The notes beneath the pieces were generated by a model, which did not search any database, was not told the origin of the DNA, and saw only the letters and a list, made by a program, of their open reading frames with translations. From NCBI RefSeq assembly GCF_001613345.1, contig NZ_BDCE01000061.1:1-64000 (forward strand): a stretch of DNA of 64,000 nucleotides. The letters run 5' to 3'. This DNA is from Nocardia uniformis NBRC 13702. GTDB taxonomy: Bacteria > Actinomycetota > Actinomycetes > Mycobacteriales > Mycobacteriaceae. Position numbers and translations under genes: made by a program. Positions 48,339 through 57,592 of the stretch are shown one piece after another; the first letter of the stretch is position 1; each line of letters begins with the position of its first letter.

Positions 48339-50927
48339 TTGTCCGCACCGAATCTCACCCGGGAACAGGCGATCGAACGCGCCGCGACGATCCGGGTGGA
48401 GAATTATCGCGTCGAACTCGACCTGACGGGGCAGCCCACCGGTTCCGACGCGGCCGTCAGCGAGAGGTTCTTCTCGCGATCGACGGTGACCTTCACTGCC
48501 ACGCCGGGCGCGCAGACGTTTGTCGATATCGTCGCCGCCGGGGTGCGGTCGGCGGTGCTCAACGGCACCGCCGTGGATGTGAGCGATTACGACGAATCCA
48601 AGGGTCTGACGCTGACCGGCCTGGCCGAACGCAACGAGCTCATTGTCGAGGCCGATTGCGAGTACTCGCACACCGGCGAGGGCCTGCACCGTTTCGTCGA
48701 TCCCACCGACGACAAGGTCTACCTGTACTCGCAGTTCGAAACCGCCGATGCCAAGCGAATGTTCGCCTGCTTCGACCAGCCCGACCTCAAGGCCACCTAC
48801 GATATGGTCGTCACCGCGCCGCAGGATTGGGAGGTCATCTCCAATGGCGCGATCACCGATACCCACCGGGTCGGCACGGTGCTGCGGCACACCTTCGCGA
48901 CGACCCCGCGTATGAGCACCTACCTGGTGGCGCTGATCGCCGGTCCGTACGCCAAGTGGACCGACACCTACAGCGATAGGCACGGCTCGATTCCACTGGG
49001 CATCTACTGCCGCGCCTCGCTGGCCGAATTCATGGACGCCGAACGGCTTTTCACCGAGACCAAGCAGGGTTTCGGCTTCTACCACGAGAACTTCGGGGTG
49101 CCGTACGCGTTCGGCAAGTACGACCAGCTGTTCGTGCCGGAATTCAATGCCGGTGCCATGGAGAACGCGGGCGCGGTCACCTTCCTCGAGGATTATGTGT
49201 TCCGCTCCAAGGTGACCCGTGCCTCCTATGAGCGCCGCTGCGAGACCGTACTGCACGAGATGGCGCATATGTGGTTCGGCGATCTGGTCACCATGCGGTG
49301 GTGGGACGATCTGTGGTTGAACGAGTCGTTCGCCACCTTCGCCTCGGTCATGTGCCAGGCCGATGCCACCGAATACACCAGTGCCTGGACCACTTTCGCG
49401 AATGTGGAGAAGTCCTGGGCGTACCGGCAGGACCAGCTGCCGTCCACCCACCCGATCGCCGCCGATATCCCGGACCTGCATGCCGTCGAGGTGAACTTCG
49501 ACGGAATCACCTACGCCAAGGGCGCTTCGGTGCTCAAGCAGCTGGTGGCGTACGTGGGCCGGGAACCGTTCCTGGCGGGTCTGCGCGACTACTTCGCCGA
49601 ACACGCGTACGGCAACGCCACTTTCGATGACCTGGTGGGTGCGCTGGAGAAGGCTTCCGGTCGCGACCTGTCCGATTGGGGCGCGCAGTGGCTCAAGACC
49701 ACCGGCCTCAATATCCTGCGACCGGAATTCGAGGTCGCCGACGGCAAATTCACCTCGTTCACGGTTGTCCAGGAGGGCGCGACGCCAGGTGCGGGTGAGC
49801 GGCGTATGCACCGCATCGCCGTCGGCGTCTACGACGAGCAGGATGGAAAGCTGGTGCGCACCAAGCGCATCGAACTCGATCTCGACCCGGCCGAGCGCAC
49901 CGACGTGGCGGAGCTGATCGGAGTGGAGCGCGGCAAGCTGGTGCTGGTCAATGACGACGACCTCACCTACTGCTCACTGCGCCTGGATCCGGAATCCCTT
50001 GCCACGGTGACCGATCGCATTGCCGATATCGCTGAATCGCTCCCCCGCACCCTGTGCTGGTCGGCGGCCTGGGAAATGACCCGGCAGGCCGAGATGAGGG
50101 CCCGCGACTTCGTGGCCCTGGTGCAGCGCGGTATCGGCACCGAAGCCGAAATCGGGGTGGTGCAGCGACTTCTCATGCAGGCGCACACCGCACTCGGCAG
50201 CTACGCCGACCCGACGTGGGCGGCCGAAGCCGGTTGGCCCGTATTCGCCGACCGCCTGCTGGAACTCGCCCGCGAGGCCGAGCCGGGCTCGGACTACCAG
50301 CTGGCCTTTGTCAATGCCCTCACCGGCGCGCTGCTCTCGGCCCGCCACACCGAGGTGCTGCGCGAGGTCCTCGACGGCGACCCGGCCACCGTCGGCCTGT
50401 CCGGCCTCACGGTCGATACCGACCTGCGCTGGCGACTCATCCAGGCTTTGGCGGCCGCCGGTGAAATCGACGCCGACGGCCTCGAATCCCCGGTCATCGA
50501 CGCCGAATTGGACCGCGACCCCACCGCCGCGGGCCGTCGCCAGGCCGCCGCTGCCGCCACCGCCCGCCCCCAGGCTCCCGTCAAGGAATCGGCCTGGGAC
50601 AAGGTGATGAGCGACGATTCGCTCCCCAATATCACCGCCCGCGCCATTGTCGGCGGCTTCGCCCCCGTCGGTCAGGGCGCCCTGCTGTCCTCCTATGTGG
50701 AACGCTACTTCGCCGAAATCGGCCCAGTCTGGGACCGCCGCTCCAGCGAAGTGGCCCAGACCGTAGTGATCGGCCTCTACCCGCACTGGGAAATCTCCAA
50801 CGAGGCCGTCGCCGCGGCCGACAAGTTCCTCAGCGGCGACCACCCGCCCGCCCTGCGCCGCCTGGTGGTCGAGGGCAAGGCGGGTATCGAGCGCTCGCTG
50901 CGCGCCCGCGCCTTCGACGCGCAGTAG
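48339..50927 (+). CDS. pepN: Aminopeptidase N (M1 family)
   Basis: About 862 residues. Zinc metallopeptidase removing N-terminal residues. Substrate motif GAMENAG, zinc site VLHEMAHMWFGD with the distal Glu in WLNESFATF, and the long helical C-terminal domain. The TTG at 48339 is preceded by AAGGAG at a good distance; the 35 codons upstream are unlike the family. It is divergent from purC. Synteny with Rv2467. Confidence 0.96.
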   Translation: MSAPNLTREQAIERAATIRVENYRVELDLTGQPTGSDAAVSERFFSRSTVTFTATPGAQTFVDIVAAGVRSAVLNGTAVDVSDYDESKGLTLTGLAERNELIVEADCEYSHTGEGLHRFVDPTDDKVYLYSQFETADAKRMFACFDQPDLKATYDMVVTAPQDWEVISNGAITDTHRVGTVLRHTFATTPRMSTYLVALIAGPYAKWTDTYSDRHGSIPLGIYCRASLAEFMDAERLFTETKQGFGFYHENFGVPYAFGKYDQLFVPEFNAGAMENAGAVTFLEDYVFRSKVTRASYERRCETVLHEMAHMWFGDLVTMRWWDDLWLNESFATFASVMCQADATEYTSAWTTFANVEKSWAYRQDQLPSTHPIAADIPDLHAVEVNFDGITYAKGASVLKQLVAYVGREPFLAGLRDYFAEHAYGNATFDDLVGALEKASGRDLSDWGAQWLKTTGLNILRPEFEVADGKFTSFTVVQEGATPGAGERRMHRIAVGVYDEQDGKLVRTKRIELDLDPAERTDVAELIGVERGKLVLVNDDDLTYCSLRLDPESLATVTDRIADIAESLPRTLCWSAAWEMTRQAEMRARDFVALVQRGIGTEAEIGVVQRLLMQAHTALGSYADPTWAAEAGWPVFADRLLELAREAEPGSDYQLAFVNALTGALLSARHTEVLREVLDGDPATVGLSGLTVDTDLRWRLIQALAAAGEIDADGLESPVIDAELDRDPTAAGRRQAAAAATARPQAPVKESAWDKVMSDDSLPNITARAIVGGFAPVGQGALLSSYVERYFAEIGPVWDRRSSEVAQTVVIGLYPHWEISNEAVAAADKFLSGDHPPALRRLVVEGKAGIERSLRARAFDAQ

Positions 50928-50967
50928 CACCGAGCGGCGCGCACCGCCCCCGCGCCTGAAAACCGCT

Positions 50968-51000
50968 GAAGCGGCCTGGATTCCACATCCAGGCCGCTTC
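50968..51000 (+). terminator. Hairpin terminator after pepN
   Basis: GAAGCGGCCTGGAT pairs perfectly with ATCCAGGCCGCTTC around a five-base loop. Confidence 0.85.
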
Positions 51001-51016
51001 TCGGCTATTCGAACCC

Positions 51017-51099
51017 GTTGCCCCGGCGTGCTTCCGGCCGGGATCCACACTTCCCTGAGCAGTAGTGATTCCGGACAAGAGCCCGCCGGAATGACGAGG
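51017..51099. repeat. Palindromic dispersed repeat element, pepN-proximal copy
   Basis: CCCCGGCGTG, GGCCGGGATCC on the left and GATTCCGGACAAG, CCGCCGGAATGACG on the right; more diverged than the other copies. Confidence 0.75.
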
Positions 51100-51170
51100 G
51101 CCTGCCCCGGCAGAGCGCGTTGCACCGCACCGATTGTTCGAGTCGGCCCGGGCCGACGGATTCGGAACTC

Positions 51171-51716
51171 TCAGTGCTGGTGGTGGCGCACCACCGGCCA
51201 GTCGATATCGGTATCGACGGCCTTGTTCAGGTAATTGGTGAACACATTCAGCGCGACACCGGCGATGGTCTCGACAATCTCGCCATCGGTCAGACCCGCC
51301 GCGCGGGCGGCCTTCAGATCGGACTCCTCGACACCGCCCCGGGCGCGGACCACCGCGGTGGCGAAGGTCAGTACGGCCTCGGCCTTCGGGTCCGAGGACC
51401 GGCCGTGGCGGTTGGCCTCGATCTCGTCGGCATCGAGCTTGGCGATATTGGCGCCGATGTAGGAGTGCGCGGAAAGGCAGTAGTCGCAACCGTTTTCCTC
51501 GGCCACCACCAGTGCGATGCGCTCCCGGGTGGGAGCCGACAGCGCGCCGCCGGCCAGGGCGCCGGAGAACCCGAGGTAGGCCTCGAGTACGGCCGGGCTG
51601 TTCACCATGGCCTTGGTCATGTTCGGGGTGACACCCAGGGCCTTCTGTACCCCGGCGAGCAGGTCGGCGGCCTTGCCGGTGGCGGTGTCGGGCTGGATCA
51701 GGGGCAGACGGGACAT
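51171..51716 (-). CDS. AhpD-like carboxymuconolactone decarboxylase family protein
   Basis: 181 residues, redox motif NGCDYCLSAHS and the helical scaffold typical of peroxidase-type members (GGVEESDLKAARAAGLTDGE, VALNVFTNYLN). AGAAGAGG precedes the ATG. It is divergent from the accessory clpP pair across 235 bp that contain two strong inverted repeats, one next to each gene. Confidence 0.9.
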   Translation of the reverse strand: MSRLPLIQPDTATGKAADLLAGVQKALGVTPNMTKAMVNSPAVLEAYLGFSGALAGGALSAPTRERIALVVAEENGCDYCLSAHSYIGANIAKLDADEIEANRHGRSSDPKAEAVLTFATAVVRARGGVEESDLKAARAAGLTDGEIVETIAGVALNVFTNYLNKAVDTDIDWPVVRHHQH

Positions 51717-51773
51717 GATGAAACCTCTTCTTGTAGTGAATGTTTGGAGCGCGAGCGCCCAATGCCGATCCGT

Positions 51774-51805
51774 TCTAACCGGCCATCGATCTATAGAAGG
51801 TTAGA
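51774..51805. promoter_or_regulatory. Inverted repeat upstream of the AhpD-like gene
   Basis: TCTAACC (51774-51780) inverted as GGTTAGA (51799-51805), about 60-90 bases upstream of the minus-strand start. Candidate operator. Confidence 0.45.
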
Positions 51806-51878
51806 GACTTCTGGATCATTCCCGATCCGCGAAATTTTTTTTCGCGATCGCGAACGGTCGGAGAAACCCGACGTCACA

Positions 51879-51912
51879 GCGCTGCTGTGAGCAGATCTGC
51901 TCACAGCAGCGC
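51879..51912. promoter_or_regulatory. Perfect 34-bp palindrome upstream of the clpP pair
   Basis: The half-site GCGCTGCTGTGAGCAGA is followed immediately by its exact reverse complement, 40 bases before the first accessory clpP start. Likely operator for the PopR/ClgR-like regulator encoded downstream; it could also fold as a hairpin in the 5' leader. Confidence 0.65.
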
Positions 51913-51951
51913 GGCGAGATTTTCCGGGTGCCGCTCAGGCAGCGTGGTCGT

Positions 51952-52554
51952 ATGGCACACGATGACAAGACGCCGATGTTCAACTGGCGCACCCGCGAAC
52001 AACTCTTCAGTAGAAGGGTTCTGGTGCTCGACGGGGCACTCGACGACGACAATGGGACGCTGCTGATGACACAGATGCTGCAACTCGCGGCCGAGGACGC
52101 GGAGGCGGGGATCTCGCTGTGGATCCACTCCCCCGGCGGCTCGGTTCCGGCCATGCTCGCCATTCGCGATGTCATGCGCCTGGTGCCGTGCGAGGTGTCG
52201 ACGCTCGCACTCGGATTGGCCTGCAGCGCAGGACAGTTCCTGCTGTCGGCGGGCAGCCGTGGCCGCCGGTACGCCCTGCCGCACGCGCGGATTCTCATGC
52301 ATCAGGGCTCGGCTGGAATCGGCGGCAGTGCGGTGGAGGTCGAGGTGCAGGCCGACGATCTGCGGCACACCGTACAGACCGTGCTCGGGCTCATTTCCGA
52401 GGACACCGGGCAGCCGTACGACCAGATCTTCGACGACTCCCTGCACGACCGCTGGTTCACCGCCGAACAGGCGCGTGAGTACGGCTTCATCGACGGCATC
52501 GTCGACTCGTTCTGGCAGGTCGTTCCGCAGCGACAGAAGGTGGGAATCTCATGA
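51952..52554 (+). CDS. Accessory Clp protease proteolytic subunit, ClpP3-like
   Basis: 200 residues. ClpP fold with the catalytic Ser92 in LALGLACSAGQFLL, His117 in ILMHQGSAGIGG and the aspartate region in DSLHDRWFTAEQ. It resembles ClpP1 more than ClpP2 but differs widely, for example HSPGGSVPAMLAIRDVM. The stop overlaps the next clpP start (ATGA). With the partner and the regulator gene it matches the Streptomyces clpP3-clpP4-popR set, which is expressed when the main Clp peptidase fails; that parallel is from established knowledge, its regulation here is inferred. Confidence 0.9.
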   Translation: MAHDDKTPMFNWRTREQLFSRRVLVLDGALDDDNGTLLMTQMLQLAAEDAEAGISLWIHSPGGSVPAMLAIRDVMRLVPCEVSTLALGLACSAGQFLLSAGSRGRRYALPHARILMHQGSAGIGGSAVEVEVQADDLRHTVQTVLGLISEDTGQPYDQIFDDSLHDRWFTAEQAREYGFIDGIVDSFWQVVPQRQKVGIS

Positions 52555-53144
52555 CCAGCTACACGATTCCGAATGTCATCGCCCAGCATCCGCACGGTGA
52601 GCGCATCATGGATGTCTACTCGCATCTGCTCACCGAGCGCATTGTCTACCTCGGCACCCCCATCGATTCCGGTGTGGCCAATGCCCTCATCGCCCAGCTG
52701 CTGCACCTGGACGCCGACAGCGCCGGCCAGGAGATCAACCTCTACATCAATTGCGAGGGCGGCGATCTGACCGCCATGCTCGCCATCTACGACACCATGC
52801 AGCACCTGCAGTCGCCCGTCGCCACCACCTGTGTCGGCCAGGCCATCGCGGTCGGCGCGGTCCTACTGGCAGGCGGCGCGTCGGGCCGACGCTCCGTGCT
52901 CCCGCACGCCCGCATGGTCCTGCACCAGCCCGCCGCCCAGGGCCGGGGCACCATCCCCGACCTCATCCTGCAGGCCGACGAACTGGTCCGCATGCGCGCC
53001 GAAATCGAATCCATCCTGTCCAAACACACCGGCCAATCCGTGGAAACCCTCCGCCACGACACCGACCGCGACCGCGTCTTCACTGCCCGGGCGGCCATCG
53101 ACTACGGCATTGTCGACCGCGTCCTGGAAGCGCGACCCGTCTGA
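52551..53144 (+). CDS. ClpP4-like subunit lacking the catalytic serine
   Basis: 197 residues, clear ClpP fold (NLYINCEGGDLTAMLAIYDT, ARMVLHQPAAQGRG, DTDRDRVFTARAA). The active-site segment is VGQAIAVGAVLL where ClpP2 has LGQAASAAAVLL, so the nucleophilic Ser is replaced by Ala100, and the oxyanion segment SPGG reads CEGG. His125 and the Asp region remain. It is therefore probably a structural, non-cleaving ring subunit, analogous to cyanobacterial ClpR, working with the preceding Ser-containing subunit. Co-translated by an ATGA overlap. Confidence 0.9.
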   Translation: MTSYTIPNVIAQHPHGERIMDVYSHLLTERIVYLGTPIDSGVANALIAQLLHLDADSAGQEINLYINCEGGDLTAMLAIYDTMQHLQSPVATTCVGQAIAVGAVLLAGGASGRRSVLPHARMVLHQPAAQGRGTIPDLILQADELVRMRAEIESILSKHTGQSVETLRHDTDRDRVFTARAAIDYGIVDRVLEARPV

Positions 53145-53293
53145 TCGAGCCGGCCCGCCGCACTCCGGGGTGGTTTCGGCCACGGTCCACACCGCGCGGC
53201 ACCTACGCCGGGGGAACGGGCACCGGCGAAACCACACCGGAATGGCGGTATCGGCGGCCCGCCACTACGTCGAGGGTACGAGCACGGTCACAT

Positions 53294-53381
53294 CGTCATC
53301 CGGCACGCTTTTGGCCGGGATCCATCCACTTCGCGGCGACGGCTCCAGGTGGATTCCGGCCAAAGCACGCCGGAATGACGG
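53294..53381. repeat. Palindromic dispersed repeat element, clpP4-proximal copy
   Basis: GTCATCCGGCACGCTTTTGG, CCGGGATCCA, a short centre, TGGATTCCGGCCAAA and GCACGCCGGAATGACG; near-complete inverted repeat. Confidence 0.85.
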
Positions 53382-53453
53382 ATGAGTACGCCCGAGGCCA
53401 ATGACGGACGTGAGTACGCCGCAGCCAATGGCGGACGTGAGTACGCCGCGCCC
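53374..53453. repeat. Three tandem units of 26-27 bp
   Basis: Units start AATGACGG/AATGGCGG and contain GTGAGTACGCC. The first begins within the right end of the palindromic element. Together with that element they fill most of the 382-bp geneless stretch 53145-53526. Confidence 0.75.
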
Positions 53454-53526
53454 CTTTGGCGGACACCGCACTGGGCCGCGAGAAGCAAGACTTGGCTATC
53501 GAGTGCCTCGCGCAGGTCTGTGGCGG

Positions 53527-54087
53527 CTAGGCCGCGAGGAGCAGGCCCGGGTACGGGTTGCTCGCCTGCGGGGCGACCGCGCGCGTGAAACCGGCGGGCC
53601 GGTGGCGGACCAGATCATCGGCGACCTGCTGGATGAGTCCGCCGAGCGAGGTACCGAGAGCTCCCGCCATCGCGGCGATCATCTCGCTGGACGGCTCCTT
53701 GCGGCCACGCTCGACCTCGGAGAGGTACTGCGGGGAAACCCCGGCTCGCCCAGCGGTTTCGACCAGGGTCTCGCGCTGTTCCTGTCGCAGCTCGCGCAGG
53801 CGTTGGCCGAGCGCCTCACGCCAGAGGGGTTCGCGCACAAGCTGTGGCCGGCGTCCGCGCGAAGCCGGTGGCTGCCGGTCACCCGGAGTCAGCGGCCGCG
53901 GTTCGCGCGCAACTGGTGGCTGCCGGTCACCCGGGAGCACCGGCCGCAGTTCGCGCGGAGCCGATGGCACCAGGTCCGGTGCGGACTGTCGCTCGGATCG
54001 CCGCGACCGGCCATCGCGGCCGCCGGGGATCGCGCGCAGTCGGGGTAGGTCGGCTTGCGAAATCTCGGCGCTCGGATGCTCGCTCAT
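53527..54087 (-). CDS. PopR/ClgR-like XRE regulator of Clp protease genes
   Basis: About 186 residues. The N-terminal half is Pro/Arg-rich with two to three LTPGDRQPP-type repeats. The C-terminal helix-turn-helix (LGQRLRELRQEQRETLVETA; VSPQYLSEVERGRKEPSSEM) shows the SEVERGRKEPSSE sequence characteristic of ClgR and PopR, activators of clp operons in actinobacteria. It is convergent with the accessory clpP pair, so PopR is the closest analogue. Start uncertain: ATG 54087 is used; ATG 54129 has GAGAGCAG directly upstream. From 54088 to 54404 I see only GC-rich sequence, with a GGCGCC-AGTACTCC-GGCGCC-like hairpin near 54360. Confidence 0.8.
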   Translation of the reverse strand: MSEHPSAEISQADLPRLRAIPGGRDGRSRRSERQSAPDLVPSAPRELRPVLPGDRQPPVAREPRPLTPGDRQPPASRGRRPQLVREPLWREALGQRLRELRQEQRETLVETAGRAGVSPQYLSEVERGRKEPSSEMIAAMAGALGTSLGGLIQQVADDLVRHRPAGFTRAVAPQASNPYPGLLLAA

Positions 54088-54404
54088 AATCGGAGCGTAC
54101 GACCGGACCGCCTTACCGTGCCCACTCATCTGCTCTCGGCGAACAGCGACGCCGGATTTGGGCGTCGTCATCTGCGTCGACATGATCGATCCCGGACCGG
54201 CGCACGCCACGGTCGCGGGCGCGGACCGGACGCCGCGCGGTGGCGGGTCCGGCGGAGCACGCGGCGGGCGCGGACGAGTACCGGCAGCCCGAGAAACGTC
54301 GCGCCCTGCGGTCCCCGCACCGGCTGTGAATTCGAAGGCGCTGCGGACCCGAAAGGGGGCGCCGAGTACTCCCGGCGCCGCGGCGGACGCGGCGCCGGTG
54401 GAAA

Positions 54405-54872
54405 CTACACGCGGCCGATAGCGGCGGCCATCACGCGGATGGCGGAGACCAGGCCGTCGATGAGGTCGCCCTGCCGGAACGAGCTCAGCGCGGCGGTGGC
54501 GCCCAGCTGGCAGACCCGGTCGTTGGCGCGGTCGGCGACAGCGCGCCCGGAGCGCACCTCGACGGAGTTGGTATTCGGGTCGACGGCGATGAGCACCGAA
54601 CGCACGGCCTCGGGCGTGCTCGGGAAGAGCTCGTCGGCACCGGCGGCGGAATCGGCACCGAGGTCACCGATGAAGATATTGAATCGCACCTTGGTGCTGC
54701 GCGTCGCATCAGTGAGGGCGTTATCCATCAGCAGCCGCTCGTGATCGCTGAACGGCACCTCCTGGAATACGGCACCGGCCTCATGCACGCCGGAGACGCG
54801 TCCGCTCACGGTCACCGCATAGCCGTGCGGTAGATCGGCCTCGTTCACCGCAGGCCAATTAGAACTTGCCAC
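54405..54872 (-). CDS. DUF5130-type protein (Rv2468c-like)
   Basis: 155 residues without signal peptide: HGYAVTVSGRVSGVHEAGAV, RSTKVRFNIFIGDLGAD, VRSVLIAVDPNTNSVEVRSG, then helices ending SAIRVMAAAIGRV. The fold pattern recalls TPM-like domains. GTG start with GGAGG seven bases upstream; it overlaps the upstream small membrane protein gene by 14 bases. From memory it corresponds to the mycobacterial gene next to pepN. Function unknown. Confidence 0.78.
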   Translation of the reverse strand: MASSNWPAVNEADLPHGYAVTVSGRVSGVHEAGAVFQEVPFSDHERLLMDNALTDATRSTKVRFNIFIGDLGADSAAGADELFPSTPEAVRSVLIAVDPNTNSVEVRSGRAVADRANDRVCQLGATAALSSFRQGDLIDGLVSAIRVMAAAIGRV

Positions 54873-55137
54873 TTGCCCGGCCTCCGATCAGGTCCGCCTC
54901 GGCGGATTCGATTGCCGCATGGTTGCCATGCGCCTCAGCAATATCGTGGTGACCACTGCCGGTCACCTCGTCGGTCGCGCTCCACAGCACCGGCGGCTGG
55001 GTCCACTTGTCACCGAGCGCGAAGTGCTTCGGCTTCTGGCCGGGAAGCGGCTTGCTGAGGAACGACAAACCAGCGATCACCAGATAGATCGCCAACGGGA
55101 TGCCGACGTAGATCAGCACTGTCTGGAGAATGCTCAC
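54859..55137 (-). CDS. Small single-span membrane protein
   Basis: 92 residues. ILQTVLIYVGIPLAIYLVIA forms one helix at the N-terminus, followed by KPLPGQKPKHFALGDKWTQP and an Ala/Glu-rich tail. GTG start with weak ribosome site. Overlaps the DUF5130 gene and is probably its operon partner, as in related actinobacteria. Confidence 0.75.
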   Translation of the reverse strand: MSILQTVLIYVGIPLAIYLVIAGLSFLSKPLPGQKPKHFALGDKWTQPPVLWSATDEVTGSGHHDIAEAHGNHAAIESAEADLIGGRASGKF

Positions 55138-55214
55138 GGATCAACGGTAGTCGATGCTCGAAGCGTCACCGCCGACCGGTGAGCCTGTACGCGGACGTGT
55201 CGTCGCGCAACCGG

Positions 55215-56852
55215 TTACACCAGCCATACAGTCGAATTTGCTGGAAGTTTTCTGGCAGAAATCGGAGCGCTCGCCAGCAACACCTCCCCAGCGGGCAGGG
55301 TGATCGGTGCGTCCGTGCCATTGAGCACACACACCAGGCCGCCATCGCGCCGGAAAGCCAGACAGCCCGGCGGACTGCCGTACCATTCCAGCCCCGGACC
55401 AGCGAATTCCGGGCGCCCGGCCCGTAATTCGATCGCCATTCGATACAGCGACAGCATGGAGTCGAGCCGCTCCAGTTGACTCTCCACCGTCAACCCGGCC
55501 CAACGCGGCGGCAACGGTAGCCACGGCCGACCGGTACTGAACCCGAAGGGCGGTGCGGTGTCCTCCCACGGCAGCGGTACCCGGCAACCATCGCGTCCCC
55601 GAACGGTGTGACCGGAACGTTCCCAGGCCGGGTCCCGCAGCACCGCCTCGGGTAGATCATCGACATTCGGCAGACCCAGTTCCGCGCCGTTGTAGACGAA
55701 TACCGCGCCCGGCAAGGCCAATTCGAACATCATCATGGCCCGCGCCCGAGCCTGCCCGAGCCCGCCGCCGCCGTAGCGCGTCACCTCGCGCTCGATATCG
55801 TGATTGGACAGTGTCCAGGTGGGCGTCGCCTCGACCCCGACCACCGCGGCGAGGGAATTATCCACTGCGGCTCGGATCTCGTCCGCCGCGAAGGGCGTCT
55901 CGGCCAGGCGGAAATTGAAGGCCAGATGTAGTTCGTCCGGGCGGACGTACTCGCCGAAGCGGATGTTGTCGTTCACCCATACCTCGCCGATGGATACCGC
56001 GTGCGGATACTCGTCCATCACCTTGCGCAAGCGACGGTGGATCTCGTGGACGGCCGGATTATTGAAGCGCGGATCGCTGTCGTCGTGCACCAGCATGCGG
56101 GTGTCGACATTCGACATATCAGGCAGGCCTTCGGGTTTGGCCATGCCGTGCGCGACATCGATACGAAAACCGTCGACCCCGCGATCCAGCCAGAACCGCA
56201 TGGTCTGCTCGAAGTCCGCGGCGACCTCCGGGTTCTCCCAGTTCAGATCCGGCTGCTCGGGAGCGAAAATATGCAGAAACCATTGACCCGGCCGACCATT
56301 GGCTTCGATCACCCGGGTCCATGCCGGACCGCCGAAGACACTCGGCCAATTATTCGGTGGCACAGCACCATCCGGCCCACGGCCGTCGCGGAAGATGTAT
56401 CGGTTCCGCTCCGGGCTCCCCGGCCCGGCGGCCAGCGCCGCCCGGAACCACGCGTGCTGATCGCTGGTGTGATTGGGCACCAGGTCCATGGTGACCCGCA
56501 TGCTCCGCAGGTGCGCCTCCTCGATTACCGCGTCCAGCGCTGCCAGACCACCGAACAGCGGATCGATATCGCGCGGATCGGCCACGTCGTAACCACCGTC
56601 GGCCATGGGTGAGCGCATGACCGGGCAGATCCACAGCGCGTCCACCCCGAGCAGCTCCAAATAGCCGAGCTTCTCCCGCAATCCACCCAAATCGCCTACG
56701 CCGTCACCGTTGGAGTCCGCGAAGGAACGCGGATACACCTGGTAGAACACGGCCGACTGCCACCACGGCGCCTGCGCTATCGCGGCGCCGGGCTCGGCTG
56801 AAATGTCTTCCACAGCCGTAGTGTGCCAAAGCAAACCGACTCGTGCGGGCAT
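55215..56852 (-). CDS. aglA: Alpha-glucosidase, GH13 family
   Basis: About 545 residues. Hydrolyses alpha-glucosides. GH13 blocks: AVFYQVYPRSFADSNGDGVG, MDLVPNHTSDQH, nucleophile Asp in GFRIDVAHGMAKP, acid/base Glu in SIGEVWVND, and TLSNHDIEREV. A C-terminal beta domain ends the protein. Several starts between 56813 and 56861 are possible; ATG 56852 is used. The neighbouring glbO gives the same gene pair as mycobacterial Rv2470-Rv2471. Confidence 0.93.
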   Translation of the reverse strand: MPARVGLLWHTTAVEDISAEPGAAIAQAPWWQSAVFYQVYPRSFADSNGDGVGDLGGLREKLGYLELLGVDALWICPVMRSPMADGGYDVADPRDIDPLFGGLAALDAVIEEAHLRSMRVTMDLVPNHTSDQHAWFRAALAAGPGSPERNRYIFRDGRGPDGAVPPNNWPSVFGGPAWTRVIEANGRPGQWFLHIFAPEQPDLNWENPEVAADFEQTMRFWLDRGVDGFRIDVAHGMAKPEGLPDMSNVDTRMLVHDDSDPRFNNPAVHEIHRRLRKVMDEYPHAVSIGEVWVNDNIRFGEYVRPDELHLAFNFRLAETPFAADEIRAAVDNSLAAVVGVEATPTWTLSNHDIEREVTRYGGGGLGQARARAMMMFELALPGAVFVYNGAELGLPNVDDLPEAVLRDPAWERSGHTVRGRDGCRVPLPWEDTAPPFGFSTGRPWLPLPPRWAGLTVESQLERLDSMLSLYRMAIELRAGRPEFAGPGLEWYGSPPGCLAFRRDGGLVCVLNGTDAPITLPAGEVLLASAPISARKLPANSTVWLV

Positions 56853-56944
56853 GTCGGCCACACTCGATCAGATTCAGCTACTGATCAGTTGTTGACGAAG
56901 ATCGCGGAAACGCTCTGAGCTTCAGTGTTTTTTACGACAGGAAT

Positions 56945-57358
56945 TCAGAAGGGCGAGTTCATGAGCGAATTCGCGGCCATCTCCAAGTAATCCAACAGCT
57001 GCTTGCGGTGCACGTCGTCTAGCACCTCCGGCTCGATCTCGGCCACCGCGATGTGCATGGCCCGCAGCCACGCGTCGCGCTCGATCGGCCCCACCTTGAA
57101 CGGGTGATGGCGCATCCGCAGCCGCGGATGCCCGCGCTCGTCGCCGTAGGTACGCGGACCGCCCCAGTACTGCTCGAGGAACATGCGCAGCCGACGCTCG
57201 GCCGGACCCAGATCCTCCTCCGGGTAGAGGGGACGCAACACCTCGTCCGCGGCCACCTCGCGATAGAACGCAGCGACGAGCCGCTGGAAGGTTTCGGCCC
57301 CTCCGACCGCCTCGTAGAAGGATGCCGCTGTCTGCTCGTCGGAAGTCACAGTGTTCAT
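56945..57358 (-). CDS. glbO: Group II truncated haemoglobin
   Basis: 137 residues. Haem protein binding O2, probably in oxidative or nitrosative stress. SFYEAVGGAETFQRLVAAFY, the diagnostic YWGGPRTYGDERGHPRLRMR with the G8 Trp and proximal-His region RMRHHPF. The start at 57358 (MNTVTSDEQ) gives a typical length; a longer reading to 57424 is unlikely. Adjacent to aglA on the same strand. Confidence 0.94.
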   Translation of the reverse strand: MNTVTSDEQTAASFYEAVGGAETFQRLVAAFYREVAADEVLRPLYPEEDLGPAERRLRMFLEQYWGGPRTYGDERGHPRLRMRHHPFKVGPIERDAWLRAMHIAVAEIEPEVLDDVHRKQLLDYLEMAANSLMNSPF

Positions 57359-57592
57359 TCTGCCTGCGTCGCGCCACGGCGGGGTTCGCGGCCCCGCGAC
57401 GTCGGATTCCAATGGTTCGACCACCGCGCTGGGACGCGCTTGACCAGGTATTCGACATCGTCATGGATTGTTCATCCGGTTGTGCCCAACAATGTGTGAA
57501 ATCACCGTGCAATCAGCGGCGTTCCATGGTCAACTGGGTGGCAGTCTGCCGAGTTACCACATACTCCAGCGAATACGAATTCGGGGTTGATC

